Origin: an uncultured Eubacteriales bacterium
Lineage (GTDB): Bacteria > Bacillota > Clostridia > Oscillospirales > Ruminococcaceae
Direction of reading: 5' to 3'
Assembly (NCBI GenBank): GCA_900318545.1
Contig: ONLC01000154.1
Coordinates: 1 to 5,541, forward strand
Length of the DNA stretch: 5,541 nucleotides
Shown here: one piece after another, positions 4,877 to 5,541 of the stretch
How the letters are laid out: every line of letters begins with the position of its first letter
How positions within the stretch are numbered: the stretch's first letter is position 1
Position numbers and translations under genes: made by a program
The notes under the pieces: generated by a model
What the model saw: the letters and a program-made list of their open reading frames with translations, nothing else
Databases searched by the model: none
What the model was told of the DNA's origin: nothing

Positions 4877-5541
4877 TTAACCGGGGTCAGAGGTGTACAT
4901 TTGTCCGCCCCAGCCATCGCACTTAAACCAAATTTCATGAATAGATCCATCATTAGTGAATGAGATGGTCTTGTTGGAATAAATCGGGTTTAAGGTTACA
5001 TTGTCACAGTAGAAATCGATCTTATAATCATTTCCTGAAGCAAGCTTTCCATTGAGGCAAACAAGTCCCCAACCTTGCTTTCTGCCTTCATAGCCCTCAA
5101 CTTCAAGATCTGTCTGACATCCCGCAGAACTTACCTGTAAGAGATTGTTTCCTGATGGATTACTTCCTACAAAGTGCAAAATTATCTGAGTTGAACCAGC
5201 CGGCAAAGACGGTTTCTCCTTGAACTGAGCAACGAATACGCAGTCAGATGTTACCTGCAGAGTAGAGATCTCATCATCTGTTCCCTCAAGAACGAACTTA
5301 TCAAACATATGGTCTGCATCGGGAGGTGCAGGCAGATTCATTGGTTCAGGCCATGCTGCTACCTCACCGTCGGAAATATAGTAGGTATACGTATCATCAA
5401 TATTGGTTCCGTCGGGTTTGAACTCTACCTTGTGCTTATCTCTTACTACAGGAACAAACTCAAAATTATTGCTTGTGATCTGTACATCACCGTAGCTCTT
5501 GGAGTTGTCTGACTTAAGTACCCAGTCAACTACCTCCTTAG
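4877..5541 (-). CDS. Unrecognised, probably secreted or surface protein, C-terminal 220 residues (5' end outside window)
   Basis: The minus-strand frame is open from the right edge to the TAA at 4877-4879, without any stop, so this is the C-terminal part of a longer protein. The Met at 5341 lies inside this frame and lacks a ribosome site. The family is not recognised. The visible part is polar, rich in Asn, Ser, Thr, Gly, Asp and aromatic residues, with alternating hydrophobic residues typical of beta-sheet extracellular domains, for example STQIILHFVG, YKIDFYCDNVTL and IHEIWFKCDGWGG. There are five cysteines and no membrane helix, LPxTG anchor or dockerin-like repeat at the C-terminus, which ends YTSDPG. 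An early stretch reads DDTYTYYISDGEV, then a Pro-rich break (WPEPMNLPAPPDAD), then what looks like a second domain. Being near pilD, it could be a pilin-like or adhesive protein, but the diagnostic N-terminus is outside the window and the gene is convergent with pilD behind several terminators. Confidence 0.72.
   Translation of the reverse strand, partial: KEVVDWVLKSDNSKSYGDVQITSNNFEFVPVVRDKHKVEFKPDGTNIDDTYTYYISDGEVAAWPEPMNLPAPPDADHMFDKFVLEGTDDEISTLQVTSDCVFVAQFKEKPSLPAGSTQIILHFVGSNPSGNNLLQVSSAGCQTDLEVEGYEGRKQGWGLVCLNGKLASGNDYKIDFYCDNVTLNPIYSNKTISFTNDGSIHEIWFKCDGWGGQMYTSDPG

Noticed and set aside
4877..5341. A complete 154-residue gene starting at the Met at 5341
   Set aside because: The same frame stays open to the window edge with similar protein-like composition, and there is no ribosome site before 5341; the Met is internal.
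1..5541. tRNA or rRNA genes, CRISPR arrays, insertion sequences
   Set aside because: The gaps between genes are all under 150 bp and hold only hairpins and promoters; no cloverleaf, regularly spaced repeats or transposase was seen.

Overview
The window looks like chromosomal DNA of a low-to-moderate GC Gram-positive anaerobe, most likely a clostridial or Ruminococcus-like Firmicute. Supporting signs are strong purine-rich ribosome sites (GGAGGT, AAGGAGG) at about 7-8 nt spacing, a consensus extended -10 promoter, many intrinsic terminators with short stems, and type IV pilus (T4P) proteins of a clostridial style. This assignment is inference; there is no rRNA or taxonomic marker gene here.

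Layout from left to right. (1) 1-336, plus strand: the C-terminal third or so of an EamA/DMT-family membrane transporter, cut by the window start. It converges on the next gene, and a shared bidirectional terminator overlaps both stop codons. (2) Minus strand, in transcription order from the centre of the window: pilB (3761-2085), pilT (1993-929) and an unrecognised 176-residue polytopic membrane protein (868-338). A terminator-like hairpin lies between pilT and the membrane-protein gene, so the third gene may be only partly co-transcribed. (3) 3762-3909: a 148-bp divergent control region with a clear promoter for the rightward gene, a weaker overlapping leftward candidate, and a GC-rich structured leader in front of pilB. 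(4) 3910-4731, plus strand: pilD, the prepilin peptidase; its true start is the ATG at 3910, not the upstream TTG. (5) 4732-4876: a dense run of four consecutive hairpins between convergent genes. (6) 4877 to the window end, minus strand: the C-terminal 220 residues of an unrecognised, probably secreted or surface protein that continues past the right edge.

Together the central genes give the cytoplasmic and membrane processing core of a type IV pilus. PilB is the extension ATPase, PilT the retraction ATPase, and PilD cleaves (and usually N-methylates) prepilins. The inner-membrane platform protein PilC, the pilins and the PilM/N/O alignment proteins are not in the window. The terminal surface protein lies close enough to be a pilus-related product, but it has its own orientation, is separated by terminators, and shows no pilin signature in the visible part.

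No tRNA, rRNA, CRISPR array, insertion sequence or obviously foreign island was seen. No stretch over 300 bases lacks a gene. The most interesting points are the altered c-di-GMP-type motifs of PilB, the overlapping divergent promoter, the four-hairpin cluster, and the two unrecognised proteins.
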